From Enterococcus larvae (GTDB taxonomy: Bacteria; Bacillota; Bacilli; Lactobacillales; Enterococcaceae), in contig NZ_JAEDXU010000014.1 in the NCBI RefSeq assembly GCF_017830045.1, forward strand, positions 1-64,000: a stretch of 64,000 nucleotides of DNA, read 5' to 3'. The translations under genes were made by a program, and so were the position numbers. The notes beneath the pieces were generated by a model. That model was not told the origin of the DNA, did not search any database, and worked only from the letters and a program-made list of their open reading frames with translations. Of this stretch, positions 47,508 to 56,360 are shown in pieces. Numbering within the stretch: the first letter of the stretch is position 1; each line of letters starts with the position of its first letter.

Positions 47508-48341
47508 TTATCCCTGCTCTTTGAAGTTTTTAGCGTACTGCTTTGGTGTTACAGTAGTGATTTTTTTAAAGGTGCGAATGAAGTTGGAGTAGTCATTGAA
47601 GCCAGATAAATAGCATGTATTTAATACGTCGTTTCCATTTTCCAGATATTTTTTTGCAGCCGAAATCCGGCTTAATAAAATATAGTGATAGATGCTGCTG
47701 CTCAGTTCCTTTTTAAAGATTCGATTCAAATAAATACCATTATGAGAAAAGTTCTGTGCCAGCATATCCACTGACAATTCTGAGGAGCTTAAGTTTTCTT
47801 GGATGAAAATCAACATGTTTTTAACCAGCTCAGGTAAATGACTGTCTAAAAGGGCTTCCTCACTGCTGGCCGCACAACGATTGGCATAAAGCAGGATTCG
47901 TATCAATAGGGAGGATACTTCCAAATCATGACCGTAAGGGGAAGGGGCATTGTATTCATTTGTCAATTCCTTCATCAAACTAATCATATGCAGTAGCTGA
48001 GTTTCGGAAAGCTTGATCAACGAAATTCGTTCATTGAAGGTTTTTAGAAGAGAGGTTTTTTCAGTAGACAACATTTCAGCAAACTTGTGAGAAAAATGAA
48101 TTGATATTCGTTCATACAACGCATCAGACAAAAGCTTTGGTCCATGTATTTGGTTATTATTGATGAATAGTAGATGCCCCGGTTGAAGCTCAATCGCTTT
48201 ACCATCAATAAAATAGCGAACGTCTCCCCTGATAAAGAGAAATAGTTCCAGATGATTATGAAGATGCAGTTTGATTTTCGGCACATTGATATTGTAATAG
48301 CAGTCAATTTTCTTATGGAAATGCTCAATAAGATAGTCCAT
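47508..48341 (-). CDS. AraC-family transcriptional regulator of the uronide cluster
   Basis: The 277 residues have an N-terminal cupin-like sensing domain (about 15-110, with HLHNHLELFLFIRGDVRYF) and a C-terminal double helix-turn-helix (about 175-275; SAAKKYLENGNDVLNTCYLSGF and FIRTFKKITTVTPKQYAK). It is divergent from the solute-binding protein of the ABC/GH88 cluster and is probably its sugar-responsive activator. GGAGAA is upstream of its ATG. Confidence 0.92.
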   Translation of the reverse strand: MDYLIEHFHKKIDCYYNINVPKIKLHLHNHLELFLFIRGDVRYFIDGKAIELQPGHLLFINNNQIHGPKLLSDALYERISIHFSHKFAEMLSTEKTSLLKTFNERISLIKLSETQLLHMISLMKELTNEYNAPSPYGHDLEVSSLLIRILLYANRCAASSEEALLDSHLPELVKNMLIFIQENLSSSELSVDMLAQNFSHNGIYLNRIFKKELSSSIYHYILLSRISAAKKYLENGNDVLNTCYLSGFNDYSNFIRTFKKITTVTPKQYAKNFKEQG

Positions 48342-48395
48342 TCAATTTCTCCTTTTTAAGTTTGTTTTTGCATGTTTTTATGTTCGAAAACGCAA

Positions 48396-48423
48396 AGAAA
48401 GCGCTTTTGTTTCATACTATAAT
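48396..48423 (+). promoter_or_regulatory. Uronide cluster promoter with cre-like site
   Basis: AGAAAGCGCTTTTG (48396-48409) matches cre at 11 of 14 positions with a palindromic core. It lies in the spacer before TATAAT (48418-48423). Repression by CcpA would be expected. The -35 is poor, in line with an AraC-type activator. Confidence 0.6.
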
Positions 48424-48496
48424 CACATTGTAAGGCAAAAAAAAGAAATGTCAAAGAACCGTTAAAAATTTTTTGACAAAGAAGGAGATCATTGGG

Positions 48497-49777
48497 ATGA
48501 AAAAATTTCTGAAGCTCGCATTACTATCTAGCTTGTTTGTCGGTGTTTTATCAGGAGTTGCTGCTTGTGGAAAGGGCGAAGCAGATGACAAAGCAGAATC
48601 TAATGAATTATCCGTTGCAGCTTGGGCATATGATGCAAATCCGGAGTTCAAAGCAATGGTGGAAGCATTCGAAAAAGAAAATGAGGGTGTAAAAATTAAA
48701 ATCGTTGATATTGCCGCTGATCAGTATGAAGATAAAGTGACAACAATGCTTTCTGCCGGGGATTCAACAGATGTACTAGGTATCAAAGGTGTCGGCAGCT
48801 ATGTCAATTACGCAACAAAAGGGCAGCTGCTGGATCTTTCTGAAGAAGCAGAAGCTATTGAAAATCCTGAGAATTTCAAAGGAAATCTTGATGGATATAA
48901 GCTAGAAGGAAAATACTATGCATTACCATTTAGGAAAGACATTTACATGCTCTTTTATAATAAAAAACTCTTTGATGATAATAAAACGCCTTATCCGGAA
49001 AATCTGACTTGGGAGGAATATGAAGAGCTGGCGGAAAAGCTGACGACTGAAAAAGATGGAGAAAAAATCTATGGTACTTACCATCATATTTGGTACCCGA
49101 TTCTTTTATGTACAGCTGCCAACCAAACAGACAGCTCGTTGTTAGATGGGGAATACGGCTTTGCAAAAGAGTATCTTGACCGATGGATTCGTATGCAGGA
49201 TGCAGGGGTTACAATGGACTATTCTTCCATAAAGACAGCTAGTGTAACCTACGCTTCTCAATTTGAAACGGAGAAAACAGCAATGATGCCGATGGGTAGT
49301 TTTTATCTTGGTAAATTGCTGAATGCGGCAAAGGAAAATCGTACAACTGTAGAGTGGGGGATCACTTCCATGCCGCAAAATGAAAAAGGGGCTGTTAGTA
49401 CCTATGGCGGGCCTTCCGGCTTCGCAGTCAATAAAGGTGCTAAAAACCCTGAGCTGGCGAAAAAATTTGTCAGTTTCTGTGCCGGTGAAAAAGGAGCGAA
49501 GGCTGTTGCTGCAATTGGCATGACACCCGCTTATCAGTCGGAAGACGTGATGAATGTTTTATATACGCTAGACGGTATGCCTCAAGATGAAGAAAGTAAG
49601 AAAGCATTGAACCCTGATAAAAATGGTTGGGAAATGTTGCCAGACCCGAAAGCGGCTGAAATCAACGCAGTCATCAATGAAGAATACGATCTGATCATGG
49701 TTGAAGACAGCCCCGTGAAAAAAGGGATCGACGCATTGAATAGTCGTGCGAAAGAAGTGTTGGAAGAAGACAATTGA
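48497..49777 (+). CDS. Sugar ABC transporter solute-binding lipoprotein (family 1)
   Basis: This binds an oligosaccharide outside the membrane and delivers it to the two permeases encoded 3.5 kb downstream. The 426 residues have a signal peptide with lipobox (VAAC at about residues 20-23), then a type I SBP fold: AWAYDANPEFKAMVEAFEKEN, VDIAADQYEDKVTTMLSAGDSTDV and YGGPSGFAVNKGAKNPELAKKF. The start ATG 48497 follows AAGGAG; an in-frame upstream start adds eight residues. It is the first gene of the AraC-controlled cluster. Ligand unknown, presumed an unsaturated-uronate oligosaccharide from the neighbours. Confidence 0.93.
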   Translation: MKKFLKLALLSSLFVGVLSGVAACGKGEADDKAESNELSVAAWAYDANPEFKAMVEAFEKENEGVKIKIVDIAADQYEDKVTTMLSAGDSTDVLGIKGVGSYVNYATKGQLLDLSEEAEAIENPENFKGNLDGYKLEGKYYALPFRKDIYMLFYNKKLFDDNKTPYPENLTWEEYEELAEKLTTEKDGEKIYGTYHHIWYPILLCTAANQTDSSLLDGEYGFAKEYLDRWIRMQDAGVTMDYSSIKTASVTYASQFETEKTAMMPMGSFYLGKLLNAAKENRTTVEWGITSMPQNEKGAVSTYGGPSGFAVNKGAKNPELAKKFVSFCAGEKGAKAVAAIGMTPAYQSEDVMNVLYTLDGMPQDEESKKALNPDKNGWEMLPDPKAAEINAVINEEYDLIMVEDSPVKKGIDALNSRAKEVLEEDN

Positions 49778-49787
49778 GGAGGAGACG

Positions 49788-51623
49788 ATGAATTCAGTTA
49801 GCCATTCAGTCATAAATACGAGGGAAGAATTTAGTACAGCGTTTCAAAAAATCGTTCAACCGGCAGTCAATATATTGACACCGGAACATCCGGGTCTGTT
49901 GGATGTCGCTTCTTCAGGAACGATCTATAGTAAAAAAACGCGAGAAGCGGAGGGTTTCTTACGATTACTGTGGGGCTATGGCCCCTTCTATAAGGAAGAA
50001 CCAGTTGATGATACTTTTGATAAACTATTAAAGGGGATTTGTGCAGGTGTTGATCCGACTGCACCAGATTATTGGGGAAGGATTGGGCATGTAGACCAGT
50101 TGATGGTAGAAATGGCCCCACTGGCAGTATTTCTGGTAATGAATAAGGAGAAAATCGAATCAAGGCTTTCGACTGTCCAGCATCAGCAGTTAGTTGACTG
50201 GATGAATCAGATCAATGACTTTGATACAGCACAAAATAATTGGTTGTTTTTCAGAGTTTTAGTGAATGTTTGTCTTCATAAAAACTATGAGATGGATACA
50301 CTTGAACAAATCGAAAAGGATTTTGCCAAGATTGAAACCTTTTATTTAGGGAATGGCTGGTACTACGATGGAGTTAACGTGCAGATTGATTATTATATCT
50401 CTTTTGCGATTCATTATTATTCATTGATATATGCTGTTCTGTTTGAAGAAGAAGACCCGCGAAGAAGCAGCCTATTGAAAGAACGAGCTTCAGAATTTGC
50501 TCAGACCTTTCAATATTGGTTTGATGACGAAGGACGAGGTATTCCTTTTGGGAGAAGTCTGACATATCGGTTTGCTCAGAGCTCGTTTTGGTCAGCAATG
50601 CTGTTTGCTAAAGTAGAAGGCTTTGATCCAAAAAAATCAAAGATGCTGTTAAGTAAAAACCTTGCATTTTGGCTTTCTCAGGATATTTTTTCAAAGGAAG
50701 GCTTGCTGCGTGTAGGCTACTGCTATGATGATCTGGTGATGTCAGAGGAATATAATGGTCCGGGATCGCCTTACTGGGCTTTGAAGGCTTTTCTGATTCT
50801 AGCCTTACCTGAAAACGATCCTGTCTGGTCATTGGAGCCATTCAACACACAAGGAGCAGCAACTGCAGACCCTACACTCATTGAAGAGGCAAGGATGCTT
50901 GTGCGCAAGAGCTCTGATGGCAAAGAAGTACAGGCCTTTCCTGTCGGCCAGTTTGTCGAGCTGCATACGCATGGTGAAGCAAAATATGGAAAATTCGTTT
51001 ATTCAACGCTATTTGGATTCAATGTATCTAAAGGATTAGTTGGGTATGAAAAAGGCGGCTTTGATAATGTCTTGGCAGTTTCAGAGCAAGATGATTTCTA
51101 TCGTGTCCGAACGGTATTTGAAAGCTATCGAACAACCGAGGCGTATGTTGCCGTATCTTGGAAGCCTTGGGAAGACGTGACTATTCAATCGTGTATCATC
51201 CCCTTTGGGCAATGGCATTTCCGTATCCATAAAATCAACAGTCATAGAGCCCTTACTATTCGTGACGGTGGCTTCTCAGTGCCCTATGACGGTCCGGAAA
51301 CTGTACAGATCAAACAGACTGATACGAATTGTTTTCTGGATTCTGTAATTGGTGTTTCAGGAGCAGTCGACTTAACTGAGCAAGGAAGCAGTCATATCTC
51401 TGCTCGATTGGCGAATGTAAATGTGCTGCATAACAATGTTATGTTTCCTTATTTGAATCAAAATATTTCTGTGGGGGAAACTATTGTTTGTCATGCGTAT
51501 CTTGGAGATGGTCAGCACTTGACTGATGCTGTTACAGAACTGCCGAAAATCGATCTTGCTGGAAACAAGGCATGCCTAAGCGTTGGAACAGAAAATAAAA
51601 CAATTGAACTGCCATTTATTTGA
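49788..51623 (+). CDS. DUF2264-domain protein
   Basis: The 611-residue protein belongs to DUF2264. The N-terminal half (about 20-370) looks like an alpha/alpha toroid, with GFLRLLWGYGPFY, NNWLFFRVLVNVCL, WYYDGVNVQIDYYISFAIHYY and GRSLTYRFAQSSFW. The C-terminal half is a beta-rich domain. This layout recalls polysaccharide lyases and hydrolases of the heparinase type, but no activity has been assigned that I know of. It has no signal peptide and sits 10 bases after the SBP gene and 18 before GH88, so an intracellular role in uronide breakdown is likely. ATG 49788 follows GAGGAGGAG. Confidence 0.85.
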   Translation: MNSVSHSVINTREEFSTAFQKIVQPAVNILTPEHPGLLDVASSGTIYSKKTREAEGFLRLLWGYGPFYKEEPVDDTFDKLLKGICAGVDPTAPDYWGRIGHVDQLMVEMAPLAVFLVMNKEKIESRLSTVQHQQLVDWMNQINDFDTAQNNWLFFRVLVNVCLHKNYEMDTLEQIEKDFAKIETFYLGNGWYYDGVNVQIDYYISFAIHYYSLIYAVLFEEEDPRRSSLLKERASEFAQTFQYWFDDEGRGIPFGRSLTYRFAQSSFWSAMLFAKVEGFDPKKSKMLLSKNLAFWLSQDIFSKEGLLRVGYCYDDLVMSEEYNGPGSPYWALKAFLILALPENDPVWSLEPFNTQGAATADPTLIEEARMLVRKSSDGKEVQAFPVGQFVELHTHGEAKYGKFVYSTLFGFNVSKGLVGYEKGGFDNVLAVSEQDDFYRVRTVFESYRTTEAYVAVSWKPWEDVTIQSCIIPFGQWHFRIHKINSHRALTIRDGGFSVPYDGPETVQIKQTDTNCFLDSVIGVSGAVDLTEQGSSHISARLANVNVLHNNVMFPYLNQNISVGETIVCHAYLGDGQHLTDAVTELPKIDLAGNKACLSVGTENKTIELPFI

Positions 51624-51641
51624 TAAATAGAGGAGAAGAAA

Positions 51642-52748
51642 ATGGAAAAAATCGATCATTACTTAGATAAAATTGCAGAAAAAGTTTTACATGAATCCGC
51701 CAGACTTAATGGCGGCATTCCATATATTCCTGAAGATGGTCATTATACAGATATAGGACAAGAGGATATCGCTTGGTGGACAAATGGCTTTTTCGGTGGT
51801 TTACTGTGGCAGCTCTATCACTATACAGAGAATGAGGCGTTTAGATCTTATGCGGAACAAATTGAAGAAAGGCTGGATCGGGCATTAGAAGAATTTGTTG
51901 ATCTCCATCATGATGTAGGTTTTATGTGGCTGCATACAGCTGTTGCGAACTATCGTAAAACTGAGAATGAGAAATCAAGAGTTCGAGGCTTAAAGGCCGC
52001 ATCTATCTTATCCAGCCGTTTCAACAGCAATGGTCATTTTATCCGAGCATGGAATGAAGAGAAGACTGGGTGGGTCATTATTGACAGCATGATGAATATT
52101 CCATTATTGCATTGGGCAGCTGTAGAGCTTAAAGATCCTAGATTTAAGCAGATTGCGATTGCCCATGCAGATACTGTACAACAATACTTGATTCGTGAAG
52201 ATGGTTCATCGGCGCATATCGGCAGCTTTGATCCGGAGAGCGGAGACTTTATTGAATGGATTGGGGGGCAGGGATTCAGCAGTGATTCTGCTTGGTCAAG
52301 GGGACAATCGTGGGCAATTTACGGCTTTGCACTTAGTTATAAGCATACGGGAAATACGAATTATCTGAACACTGCAATTCAGGTGGCTAATTATTTTCTA
52401 GCTAATTCAGCACAAACGAATAATATACCAGTTATTGACTTTAAGGCGCCTCCAATCAACGCAGATACAGATACAAGTGCTGGAATGATTGCTGCCTGTG
52501 GTTTGCTGGAGCTGAGCCGCAGCTTATCTAAAGAGCACGGGAAGTTGTACAAGGATACAGCTTTACAGTTATTGAGCGCTGTTCTGGATAGCTATACGGA
52601 TTTTTCAATTGAAACAGACGGTTTAGTAATGGGTGGTGCTGTCGATTACCACGGAAAAGAAGGCAAAAATGTTGGACTGGTTTATGCGGATTACTTTCTA
52701 ATTGAGGCGTTGCTTAAGCTGAAAGATTCTGAAATGGACCTTTGGTAA
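51642..52748 (+). CDS. GH88 unsaturated glucuronyl hydrolase
   Basis: GH88 enzymes hydrate the 4,5-double bond of a terminal unsaturated uronic acid and so release it from oligosaccharides made by polysaccharide lyases. The 368-residue cytoplasmic protein has the alpha/alpha barrel signatures DIAWWTNGFFGGLLWQLY, HHDVGFMW (Asp91) and IIDSMMNIPLL (Asp148). The two aspartates match the catalytic pair of Bacillus UGL (Asp88 and Asp149). WSRGQSWAIYGFAL and ADTDTSAGMIAACGLLELS are also typical. It is in the AraC-controlled ABC operon; the polysaccharide source and the lyase are not in this window. Confidence 0.9.
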   Translation: MEKIDHYLDKIAEKVLHESARLNGGIPYIPEDGHYTDIGQEDIAWWTNGFFGGLLWQLYHYTENEAFRSYAEQIEERLDRALEEFVDLHHDVGFMWLHTAVANYRKTENEKSRVRGLKAASILSSRFNSNGHFIRAWNEEKTGWVIIDSMMNIPLLHWAAVELKDPRFKQIAIAHADTVQQYLIREDGSSAHIGSFDPESGDFIEWIGGQGFSSDSAWSRGQSWAIYGFALSYKHTGNTNYLNTAIQVANYFLANSAQTNNIPVIDFKAPPINADTDTSAGMIAACGLLELSRSLSKEHGKLYKDTALQLLSAVLDSYTDFSIETDGLVMGGAVDYHGKEGKNVGLVYADYFLIEALLKLKDSEMDLW

Positions 52749-52783
52749 TCATTGATTTTGTGAATAAAGGAGGGGGGGACTAA

Positions 52784-53263
52784 ATGAAAAAGTATTTATA
52801 TGCATTCTATAACAGGCTTTCTAGACGAAAAGTGAGTGTTGCTTCTACCATGGATAAAAAGGTCGGTGTATCTATCTATTTCTTTTATAGAATCTATGTA
52901 TTCTGCTTGATTCTTTTAGTACCGCTTCTTTCCTCCTGTGCAAATAGAGAAGCAGTAGATTCTTTTGACAAACAATTCAAAGAAGAAGCAGCAAAGATTT
53001 ACAAACAATATTCTTCAAGGGCTTTTCAACAGGGAGAGGTAGAACTGAATACCTTTGTTCAGCTTAGCGGTGTCATCACAGTAACAGATAACCAAGATGG
53101 TTGTTCAATCAAGAAGAATGACCGTTTTATTCTTGAAGTGGAAGGCGATCGGTATCAGGTGATCAATTATTCTGATAGCGAGTGGGAGCTGACTGAGCGT
53201 GTAACGGTTTATGGAGAATATTACGGATTTATCAAAGCTGAGGAAATAAAAAATGAACTATAG
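52784..53263 (+). CDS. Small putative lipoprotein of unknown function
   Basis: The 159 residues start with an unusually long basic stretch (about 33 residues), then a hydrophobic segment with lipobox (LLSSC at about 49-53). The mature part (about 105 residues) looks beta-rich and could form an OB-like fold (VELNTFVQLSGVITVTDN, ILEVEGDRYQVINY, ERVTVYGEYYGFIKAEEI). No family is recognised with certainty. AGGAGGGGGG precedes the ATG. It lies between GH88 and the permeases, so it may assist binding or surface processing of the same substrate. Only its position supports this. Confidence 0.65.
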   Translation: MKKYLYAFYNRLSRRKVSVASTMDKKVGVSIYFFYRIYVFCLILLVPLLSSCANREAVDSFDKQFKEEAAKIYKQYSSRAFQQGEVELNTFVQLSGVITVTDNQDGCSIKKNDRFILEVEGDRYQVINYSDSEWELTERVTVYGEYYGFIKAEEIKNEL

Positions 53264-53274
53264 TAAGGAGGGAC

Positions 53275-53307
53275 ATGTCTGCAGCATGGCTTAGGCATGG
53301 GAAGTAA
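53275..53307 (+). CDS. Putative 10-codon leader ORF coupled to the ABC permease
   Basis: ATG 53275 follows AAGGAGGG by 4 to 5 bases and encodes MSAAWLRHGK; the TAA stop overlaps the permease ATG as TAATG. The permease itself has no good Shine-Dalgarno. The layout suggests stop-start coupling, with the strong ribosome site used through this mini-ORF. Confidence 0.4.
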   Translation: MSAAWLRHGK

Positions 53308-54206
53308 TGGAGTCTGTCAAACAACATCATTCAAAGCGTTTGAAGAGAAAAAACTTATTAACTGCGTACTCATTTATTGCTCCAAACTTTATCGGTTTTT
53401 TCCTGTTCACACTAATTCCAGTTATCTTTTCACTGATTTTGGCATTTATGGAATGGGATTCATTTTCAACGCCAAAATTTGTTGGGTTGAGCAATTTTGT
53501 AAAAATGATGAAAAACGAAACATTTTGGATATCCTTTAAAAACACGATACTATACACGGTTGGCGTAGTGCCGCTCACTCTGTTTTTTTCATTAGGCTTG
53601 GCAATTTTGTTAAATCAGAAAATCAAGGGGATGAAGTTTTTCCGAACAGCCTTCTTTTTTCCGTATGTGACATCATTGGTAGCTATTGCAGTTGTTTGGA
53701 ACATGTTGTTTCATCCAACGACGGGACCGATCAATCAATTTCTTAAACTAATCATCGAAAATCCGCCGGGTTGGACTTCCAGCTCGCAATGGGCATTATT
53801 CGCCATTGTTATTGTTAGCGTTTGGCGTGGGATGGGTTACTATATGATTTTGTATCTGGCAGGATTACAGAGCATTCCGAAAGAGCTGTATGAAGCAGCT
53901 TCGATGGATGGTGCGAACAAATGGAGACAGTTTATGAATGTGACATTGCCGTCATTGAAACCCACAACTTTTTTTGTGACAATCATGTTGGTGATCAACT
54001 GTTTCAAAATCTTTGATTTAGTTCAGGTGATGACGGCTGGCGGGCCGGGCCGATCTACGAATGTACTGGTCTATACGATTTACAACGAAGCTTTCGTCAA
54101 ATTCAATTTTGGCTATGCTTCAGCAATCGCCTTGGTACTATTCATCATTGTACTTACAATTACAACGGTCCAATTTAAATGGAACCAAATTCAGGAGAGA
54201 GCCTAG
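53307..54206 (+). CDS. Sugar ABC transporter permease (MalF type)
   Basis: The 299-residue inner-membrane protein has about six hydrophobic segments, the LLTAYSFIAPNFIGFFLFTLIPV start typical of UgpA/MalF-like permeases, and the EAA loop motif ELYEAASMDGANKWRQFMNVTLPSLKP. It pairs with the next permease and the SBP at 48497. An in-frame stop at 53292-53294 rules out an upstream extension, so ATG 53307 stands despite a weak ribosome site. No ATPase gene is in the cluster. Confidence 0.94.
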   Translation: MESVKQHHSKRLKRKNLLTAYSFIAPNFIGFFLFTLIPVIFSLILAFMEWDSFSTPKFVGLSNFVKMMKNETFWISFKNTILYTVGVVPLTLFFSLGLAILLNQKIKGMKFFRTAFFFPYVTSLVAIAVVWNMLFHPTTGPINQFLKLIIENPPGWTSSSQWALFAIVIVSVWRGMGYYMILYLAGLQSIPKELYEAASMDGANKWRQFMNVTLPSLKPTTFFVTIMLVINCFKIFDLVQVMTAGGPGRSTNVLVYTIYNEAFVKFNFGYASAIALVLFIIVLTITTVQFKWNQIQERA

Positions 54207-54224
54207 TGAAAGGAGAGGAGTAAG

Positions 54225-55103
54225 ATGCAAGTGACTGCAAAAACAAAAATGTTGGATGCACCGCTTAAAAAGCAAAAAAGAACAAGTGGAACTGTCAAAC
54301 GAGGTCTTTTAATCGTCATTCTGACAGTTTTAGGACTGATCACTTTGGTGCCTTTCATTTGGATGGTTTCCGCCTCCTTTAAAGCCAATAATGATGTGTA
54401 TACTGTTCCGATTCAATGGATACCAAAGGAGTGGCATCCAGAAAACTATGCAAATATATGGGATCGAGTACCGCTGCTTACATTTTTTAAGAATACAGGA
54501 TTTTTGAGTGTCCTGATCACATTGATTCAGTTATTTACCAGCAGCTTTGCGGCTTACGGCTTTTCCAAAATGTATTTCAAAGGAAGAGATGTACTTTTTC
54601 TAGCTTATATTGCTACGATAGCTGTTCCCTGGCAATCATATATGATCCCGCAGTTCATCATGATGCGCAAGCTCGGATTGACGGATACATTATGGTCTTT
54701 AGTTCTGCTTCAAGCCTTTAGTGCTTTTGGTGTGTTTTTATTGAAGCAGTATTACAGCAGCATTCCTGATGAGTTGTGTGAAAGTGCTAGAATCGATGGA
54801 TTATCTGAGTGGGGAATCTATCGGAGGATCATTCTGCCGCTGACGAAACCAGCTATTGCCAGCCTAACGATCATTACCTTCGTGAATACGTGGAATGATT
54901 ATATGGGACCATTTATTTATTTGACATCTACTGAAAATAAAACGATTCAACTGGGATTGAAAATGTTCGTTGGTTTATACGATGCAGAATATGCATTGAT
55001 CATGGCAGCATCAGTGCTATCTATTTTGCCAGTTGCCATTGTCTTTCTTGCAATGCAAAAATATTTTGTTGAAGGAATTGCAACTTCTGGAATGAAAGGG
55101 TAG
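54225..55103 (+). CDS. Sugar ABC transporter permease (MalG type)
   Basis: The 292-residue partner permease has about six hydrophobic segments and the EAA motif ELCESARIDGLSEWGIYRRIILPLTKPA, followed by the usual FVNTWNDYMGPFIYL. It forms the channel with the upstream permease. Start ATG 54225 has AAGGAGAGGAG upstream. The energising ATPase is probably a shared MsmX-type protein from elsewhere in the genome, as in related Firmicutes. Confidence 0.94.
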   Translation: MQVTAKTKMLDAPLKKQKRTSGTVKRGLLIVILTVLGLITLVPFIWMVSASFKANNDVYTVPIQWIPKEWHPENYANIWDRVPLLTFFKNTGFLSVLITLIQLFTSSFAAYGFSKMYFKGRDVLFLAYIATIAVPWQSYMIPQFIMMRKLGLTDTLWSLVLLQAFSAFGVFLLKQYYSSIPDELCESARIDGLSEWGIYRRIILPLTKPAIASLTIITFVNTWNDYMGPFIYLTSTENKTIQLGLKMFVGLYDAEYALIMAASVLSILPVAIVFLAMQKYFVEGIATSGMKG

Positions 55104-55111
55104 TGAGGCAG

Positions 55112-55771
55112 ATGAAATCAATGCGTACATTTGAAAATAATATCTATATGAAAGCATTTAGCTGGGTATATAATCTGTTGGTTTTCAATCTTCTGTTTAC
55201 ATTGATGAATCTACCGTTATTTCTGGCTTTCAGTTTGTTAGCGATTGATTTTCGGAATCTGCTTTTCTTTCTATTGGCTGCTTTGCCATTCGGTGGTGCG
55301 TTTGCGGCTTTGCTAGGATCATTGCAGCAGTTCATACAGGAAAAAGAAGATGAACCCTTCAAGGTGTTTTTTAGTCAAATGCGCAGCCTTTGGTTGAAAG
55401 GCACAGGCTATTGGCTGATTGCTGTATCATGTCTGCTGATCGTTGCTGTAGATCTGCTGTTCTTTTCTGCAACTTCACTGTTTCGATGGGTAAGTCCTCT
55501 ATTTTTCATTATCGGAATAATTGGGCTGAGTGCTTTTCTAAATAGTGTGTATTTTCAAATCAGAAATCCTAAAATGTTTAGGAAAGCAATTTACAAAATC
55601 AGCTTGTATTATACAATCAGGAAATGGTATGCAGCTGTTATCAACAGTGTTCTGTTTATGATCATTATCGGCTGTATGCTGTTGAAGCCTCAATTTGGGT
55701 ACTTACTTGCACCATCTCTATTAGGCGGACTTATTTATTTGAACAGCAGTAAACTTCACAAAAGCAGCTGA
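55112..55771 (+). CDS. YesL-like DUF624 membrane protein
   Basis: The protein of about 219 residues has around five hydrophobic segments and resembles DUF624/YesL proteins, which commonly accompany sugar ABC operons for pectin- or rhamnogalacturonan-derived sugars. Features include FSWVYNLLVFNLLFTLMNLP, LPFGGAFAALLGSLQQFI and FQIRNPKMFRKAIYKIS. Function is unknown. The start could be GTG 55103 (overlapping the permease stop), ATG 55112 or ATG 55121; I give 55112. It ends the operon, followed by a terminator. Confidence 0.8.
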   Translation: MKSMRTFENNIYMKAFSWVYNLLVFNLLFTLMNLPLFLAFSLLAIDFRNLLFFLLAALPFGGAFAALLGSLQQFIQEKEDEPFKVFFSQMRSLWLKGTGYWLIAVSCLLIVAVDLLFFSATSLFRWVSPLFFIIGIIGLSAFLNSVYFQIRNPKMFRKAIYKISLYYTIRKWYAAVINSVLFMIIIGCMLLKPQFGYLLAPSLLGGLIYLNSSKLHKSS

Positions 55772-55824
55772 TAAACGGTTGGAAAATCACAAGGTATTTT
55801 AAAATGGAGGCTCAACCATAAAAA

Positions 55825-55866
55825 GAACTCTTCATTGCTTATTATAGTAGTAATGAGGAGTTTTTA
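55825..55866 (+). terminator. Terminator of the uronide operon
   Basis: AACTCTTCATT / AATGAGGAGTT stem, then TTTTAG. Confidence 0.8.
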
Positions 55867-56214
55867 GTTTGTGGTCAGAGGCTAACTGCATGTAAGTTAC
55901 GGCTTTGAGAGCTTGGCTGATTTTAAGGGCGTGATTTTGGAGATACTGTTTAGTCAATTTTTAGAGTGTTCAAATGATGGGTTACAGACCTATATTTTGT
56001 TCATATAAATCCTATTAAAGAAAGGTCGATTCCTTTTATTTCCTTTGCCTGTAAGAGAATGGCTTATTTGGCTTATGATTAATATAGATAGCTTCACAAT
56101 TAATTGAGTTGAAAAAAATGAAGAAATATTATGTGTAGCTGGCAGGCTGAGCTATATGGTAACTGTGATCTATTCAATGAATGTAAAAGCAATAGGTCAT
56201 CCAAAGATGTCAAT
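55867..56214. other. Gene-free region between two terminators
   Basis: About 350 bases with no credible gene. It contains ATATAAATCCTATTAAAGAA (56003-56022), identical to 9729-9748 in repeat copy A, but no matching right end was found nearby. Transcription should be low, as a terminator lies at each end. Confidence 0.5.
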
Positions 56215-56254
56215 AAACACCCGGAAATCGATAAAAAGATTTTCGGGTGTTTTG
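56215..56254. terminator. Terminator of the SBP-like gene on minus (hairpin works on both strands)
   Basis: AACACCCGGAAATC / GATTTTCGGGTGTT stem with a short A-rich loop and T-rich flanks on either strand. Confidence 0.75.
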
Positions 56255-56360
56255 ATCAATTTTGAGCTTTGATTTATATAAGTACTCAAATAGAAAGAAT
56301 CGATACATTGAATACTATCCTTCATTTTATTGATTGATGCTCAACACAACAATAAATCTG

